From NCBI GenBank assembly GCA_003505715.1, contig DNXU01000335.1, positions 1 to 8,154 on the forward strand: DNA of 8,154 nt. Direction: 5' to 3'. Source of the stretch: Cyanobacteria bacterium UBA8803. GTDB taxonomy: Bacteria > Cyanobacteriota > Cyanobacteriia > Cyanobacteriales > Coleofasciculaceae. The notes under the pieces were generated by a model, which had not been told where the DNA came from, searched no databases, and was given only the letters and a program-made list of their open reading frames with translations. Positions 5,881 to 8,154 of the stretch are shown here, piece after piece. The stretch's first letter is position 1. Each line of letters starts with the position of its first letter. The translations under genes and the position numbers were made by a program.

Positions 5881-7740
5881 ATGAAAAAAATCTTAATTGT
5901 TGAAGATGAGAGCGTTGTTGCCTGGGATATACAAGAAAGTTTAGAAAAACTGGGATATACGGTGATCGCTAGCGTGACCTCTGGAGTAGAAGCTGTTCAA
6001 ATCCCAACCGCGATCAAACCAGATTTGGTATTGATGGATATTCTGCTAGAAGGCGAAATTGACGGGGTTGCTGCCGCAGAGCAAATCCGCGATCGCTTCA
6101 ATATCCCCGTAGTCTATTTAACAGCTCACGCAGATACTCAAACTTTGCAGCGAGCCCTCAGTACGAACCCCTATGGTTATCTGGTCAAACCCTTTCAAGA
6201 GCGAGAATTATATACGACTCTGGAAATTGCTCTGCGCCGACACCAGCTAGAGTTGCGCAACGAGCAAACCAAACAGTGGTTGTTTACTACTCTAGTAAGT
6301 CTTGGAGAAGCCACGATTGCCACGGACTGTAATGGTTACATTACCTTTATGAATCCAGTAGCGGAGATTCTTACAGGTTGGCAGCACCAAGAGGTTATTG
6401 GTAAGGCTGTAGGGCAAATCCTACCCCTATTCGAGAATGACAAGGGGGGAGTGATTGAGAATCTACTAGCGCAAGCCATGCACAGAGGGACGGCTGTCAG
6501 CTTGCCACAGACTTGTCTGTTGCATACCCAAGACGGCACCGAAATCCCCATTAGTCCTACGGCTGCTCCGATCAGAAATAAAGAAGGCAAGATTATTGGC
6601 TGCGTGATGATATGCCACAATGCCATCGAGCGCACGCAAGTAGAGGCGTCACAGCGTCTGCTAGAGGGACTCTCTCAAAAAATCCAGCGATCGCTACAGC
6701 TAGATGACATCCTCAAAACCACTGCCAGCGAACTGCGCGAACTTTTAGATCTTAACCGGGTTATTATTTATCGTTCCCATGCAGATGGCAGTGGCAGTGT
6801 GGTGGTAGAGTCTTTAGCCGCAGGGTTGACTCCGATGCTGGGATGGGAAGAGCGCCAACCTTGGATTGCCAATCCAACCTACTTCAATCACTATCACCAG
6901 GGTCAAATTCAAGCGATCGACGATATCTATGCTATTGAGCTGAAGCAGGAACAAGTTCAGTTCTTAGAGTTTTTTAATATTAGGAGTCAACTGACTATCC
7001 CCTTACTCAAAGGGGAGCAATTGTGGGGGTTGTTGATTGGGTATGATTGCGTCGTAGCTAAAGCGAGATCGCAGTGGCAGATTGATTGGCTCAAGCAACT
7101 GGCAACTCAGGTAAGCATTGCTATTCAGCAGGCAGAACTTTCTGCAGAACTCGAACGCACCAACCAGAAACTTTATGAGGAATTGGAACGAACCAACCAA
7201 AAATTACAAGACCTTGCTCTCATCGATAGCTTAACCAAACTGAAAAATCGACGCTACTTCGATGAATGCCTGGAACAGGAGTGGAAAAGGTTGGCTATGG
7301 AGGAGATTCCCTTATCCTTGATTTTATGTGATATTGACTTCTTCAAGACTTTTAACGAACTCTACGGTCATCAGGCTGGAGATGATTGTTTGCAACAAGT
7401 GAGTAGGGCAATTTGCCAGTCAGTAGTACGTTCTACAGATTTAGTCGCTCGCTACGGTGGGGAGGAATTTGCCATTATGTTACCCCATACTAATGCTGAC
7501 GCGGCAGTTTGGATTGCCCAAAAAATGCGGGGCACGGTTAAACGTCTTAAGATTGCCCATGCTGGTTCTCTAGTAAATCGTCACGTTACGTTGAGTTTCG
7601 GTGTTGCCTGCGCCACTCCCCATCTGAAATCTTCACCCAAAACCTTAGTGGCAGTAGCAGATCAGGCTTTATATCAGGCAAAAGAGCAAGGACGCGATCG
7701 CGTAGTCCTCTGGGGAAACGTTGGCTATGATGCTAAATAA
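5881..7740 (+). CDS. Response regulator diguanylate cyclase (REC-PAS-GAF-GGDEF)
   Basis: Predicted to make c-di-GMP from two GTP, controlled by phosphorylation. Numbered from the ATG at 5881 (619 aa), the receiver has Glu8-Asp9, phosphoacceptor Asp53, Thr81 and Lys103. PAS is about 131-250. GAF is about 263-415, of phytochrome/cyanobacteriochrome type (LWGLLIGYDC at 381-390), with Glu357-Gln358 where the bilin-attaching Cys-His would be. A helical linker holds an 11-residue tandem repeat (423-444). The GGDEF domain (447-610) has Asp484, Asn492, Asp501, active site GGEEF at 526-530, and the inhibitory RxxD (517-520) at the canonical 5-residue spacing, so activity and product feedback look intact. 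The frame is open to an ATG at 5809 (643 aa) and another at 5833, but receivers usually begin M-x-K-I-L-I-V-E-D, and the upstream codons cover the NtcA-like dyad. The likely partner is the upstream kinase. The cyclotransferase overlaps its end. Confidence 0.95.
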   Translation: MKKILIVEDESVVAWDIQESLEKLGYTVIASVTSGVEAVQIPTAIKPDLVLMDILLEGEIDGVAAAEQIRDRFNIPVVYLTAHADTQTLQRALSTNPYGYLVKPFQERELYTTLEIALRRHQLELRNEQTKQWLFTTLVSLGEATIATDCNGYITFMNPVAEILTGWQHQEVIGKAVGQILPLFENDKGGVIENLLAQAMHRGTAVSLPQTCLLHTQDGTEIPISPTAAPIRNKEGKIIGCVMICHNAIERTQVEASQRLLEGLSQKIQRSLQLDDILKTTASELRELLDLNRVIIYRSHADGSGSVVVESLAAGLTPMLGWEERQPWIANPTYFNHYHQGQIQAIDDIYAIELKQEQVQFLEFFNIRSQLTIPLLKGEQLWGLLIGYDCVVAKARSQWQIDWLKQLATQVSIAIQQAELSAELERTNQKLYEELERTNQKLQDLALIDSLTKLKNRRYFDECLEQEWKRLAMEEIPLSLILCDIDFFKTFNELYGHQAGDDCLQQVSRAICQSVVRSTDLVARYGGEEFAIMLPHTNADAAVWIAQKMRGTVKRLKIAHAGSLVNRHVTLSFGVACATPHLKSSPKTLVAVADQALYQAKEQGRDRVVLWGNVGYDAK

Positions 7741-8154
7741 TCACATCAAAGTTTTTGTTTACGGCACTCTCAAACCTGGAGAATCTAATTATCAACGCTA
7801 CTGTGTGGGAAAGGTTGTGCAGGAGCAACCCGCGATCGCCTTTGGTGAACTGTTCGACTTGCCTGTAGGCTATCCAGCGATGACTCCTGGAGATACTCCC
7901 ATTCGAGGTTTTTTGCTGACCTTCGCCGACCCAACAATTTTAAGCGCCCTGGATGAGTTGGAAGATTACCATCCCCACCGGACGCCAGAGGAAAATGAAT
8001 ATTACCGACAGCAAATTGAAATCTATAACCAAACCAAACAATCTCTAGGTTTGGCTTGGGTGTATCTCATGAATCAAGAAAGGGTGAAGCACCTGGGAGG
8101 AAACCCCATCTCTTCTGGCTGGTGGAGGAGGAGAGGGATGAAGGATGAGGGATG
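7727..8154 (+). CDS. Gamma-glutamylcyclotransferase-like protein, cut by window edge
   Basis: The 142 visible codons match the gamma-glutamylcyclotransferase/AIG2 fold. The N-terminal VFVYGTLKPGE (residues 9-19) is the substrate-binding loop and LDELEDYHP (75-83) carries the expected catalytic Glu79. Members typically release 5-oxoproline from gamma-glutamyl compounds, but many bacterial members are uncharacterised and the substrate is not known here. The start ATG (7727, or the adjacent ATG at 7730) lies inside the last codons of the cyclase, giving a 14-bp overlap in another frame, which suggests co-transcription and translational coupling. The family's usual end, a G-G-x-x-x-x-S-G-x-W-like motif, is seen at 124-132. 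After it the frame runs into a purine-rich heptad repeat with no stop before the edge. The true C-terminus may therefore be altered by the repeat. Confidence 0.85.
   Translation, partial: MMLNNHIKVFVYGTLKPGESNYQRYCVGKVVQEQPAIAFGELFDLPVGYPAMTPGDTPIRGFLLTFADPTILSALDELEDYHPHRTPEENEYYRQQIEIYNQTKQSLGLAWVYLMNQERVKHLGGNPISSGWWRRRGMKDEG
8134..8154 (+). repeat. Tandem heptanucleotide repeat at the right edge
   Basis: Three head-to-tail 7-mers, AGGGATG, AAGGATG and AGGGATG, fill 8134-8154 and probably continue beyond the window. They follow a purine-rich lead-in (8121-8133). This resembles the short tandemly repeated heptamers (STRR) known from filamentous cyanobacteria, which are usually intergenic. 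Here the array is in frame with the cyclotransferase reading frame. Confidence 0.65.

Larger units (their letters stand above)
313..7839. repeat. HIP1 octamers (GCGATCGC), eleven dispersed copies
   Basis: Perfect copies begin at 313, 665, 1219, 3211, 3625, 4118, 4897, 6089, 6687, 7694 and 7832. Every copy lies inside a coding sequence: three in the pentapeptide gene, four in the kinase, three in the cyclase and one in the cyclotransferase. The dehydrogenase gene has none, although for under 1 kb this is not significant. HIP1 is a known signature of many cyanobacterial genomes and is the basis for assigning the lineage here. Confidence 0.92.

Noticed and set aside
6912..6921. AGCGATCGAC as a further HIP1 copy
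   Set aside because: It matches only seven of eight bases (GCGATCGA), so it was not counted.

Overview
The window looks like chromosomal DNA from a cyanobacterium, probably a filamentous or otherwise large-genome one. The strongest sign is eleven perfect copies of the octamer GCGATCGC (HIP1, the highly iterated palindrome typical of cyanobacteria) in about 8.2 kb, where chance would give roughly 0.1. The gene content agrees: a long pentapeptide-repeat membrane protein, PAS-rich HisKA_2-type kinases, a GAF domain related to phytochrome/cyanobacteriochrome GAFs, and heptanucleotide tandem repeats at the right edge. No mobile element, CRISPR array, tRNA or rRNA was found.

Layout from left to right. 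(1) 1-75 is a short non-coding edge. (2) 76-2088, minus strand, encodes an exported pentapeptide-repeat protein with a C-terminal multi-span membrane region. (3) 2089-2161 is a short divergent promoter region. (4) 2162-3121, plus strand, encodes a zinc-dependent medium-chain dehydrogenase. (5) 49 bp further on, 3171-5552 encodes a soluble sensor histidine kinase with four PAS domains and a HisKA_2/HATPase core. (6) 5553-5880 is an AT-rich intergenic stretch with small repeats, a perfect TATAAT and, at its right end, a 20-bp dyad that matches the extended NtcA consensus TGTA-N8-TACA. (7) 5881-7740 encodes a response regulator with REC, PAS, GAF and GGDEF domains, predicted to be an active diguanylate cyclase. 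(8) From 7727, overlapping the cyclase by 14 bp, runs a gamma-glutamylcyclotransferase-like gene. It is cut by the window edge and runs into a heptad repeat.

How the genes may work together: the four-PAS kinase has no output domain, and the next gene on the same strand is an REC-fronted diguanylate cyclase. The simplest reading is a phosphorelay in which cytoplasmic signals sensed by PAS domains control c-di-GMP synthesis. The cyclase has its own leader with a candidate NtcA box, so its amount may follow nitrogen status while its activity follows the kinase. The cyclase also carries a cyanobacteriochrome-like GAF that lacks the usual bilin-attaching Cys-His, and a duplicated 11-residue helical linker just before the GGDEF domain. 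The pentapeptide protein and the dehydrogenase have no visible link to this signalling pair.
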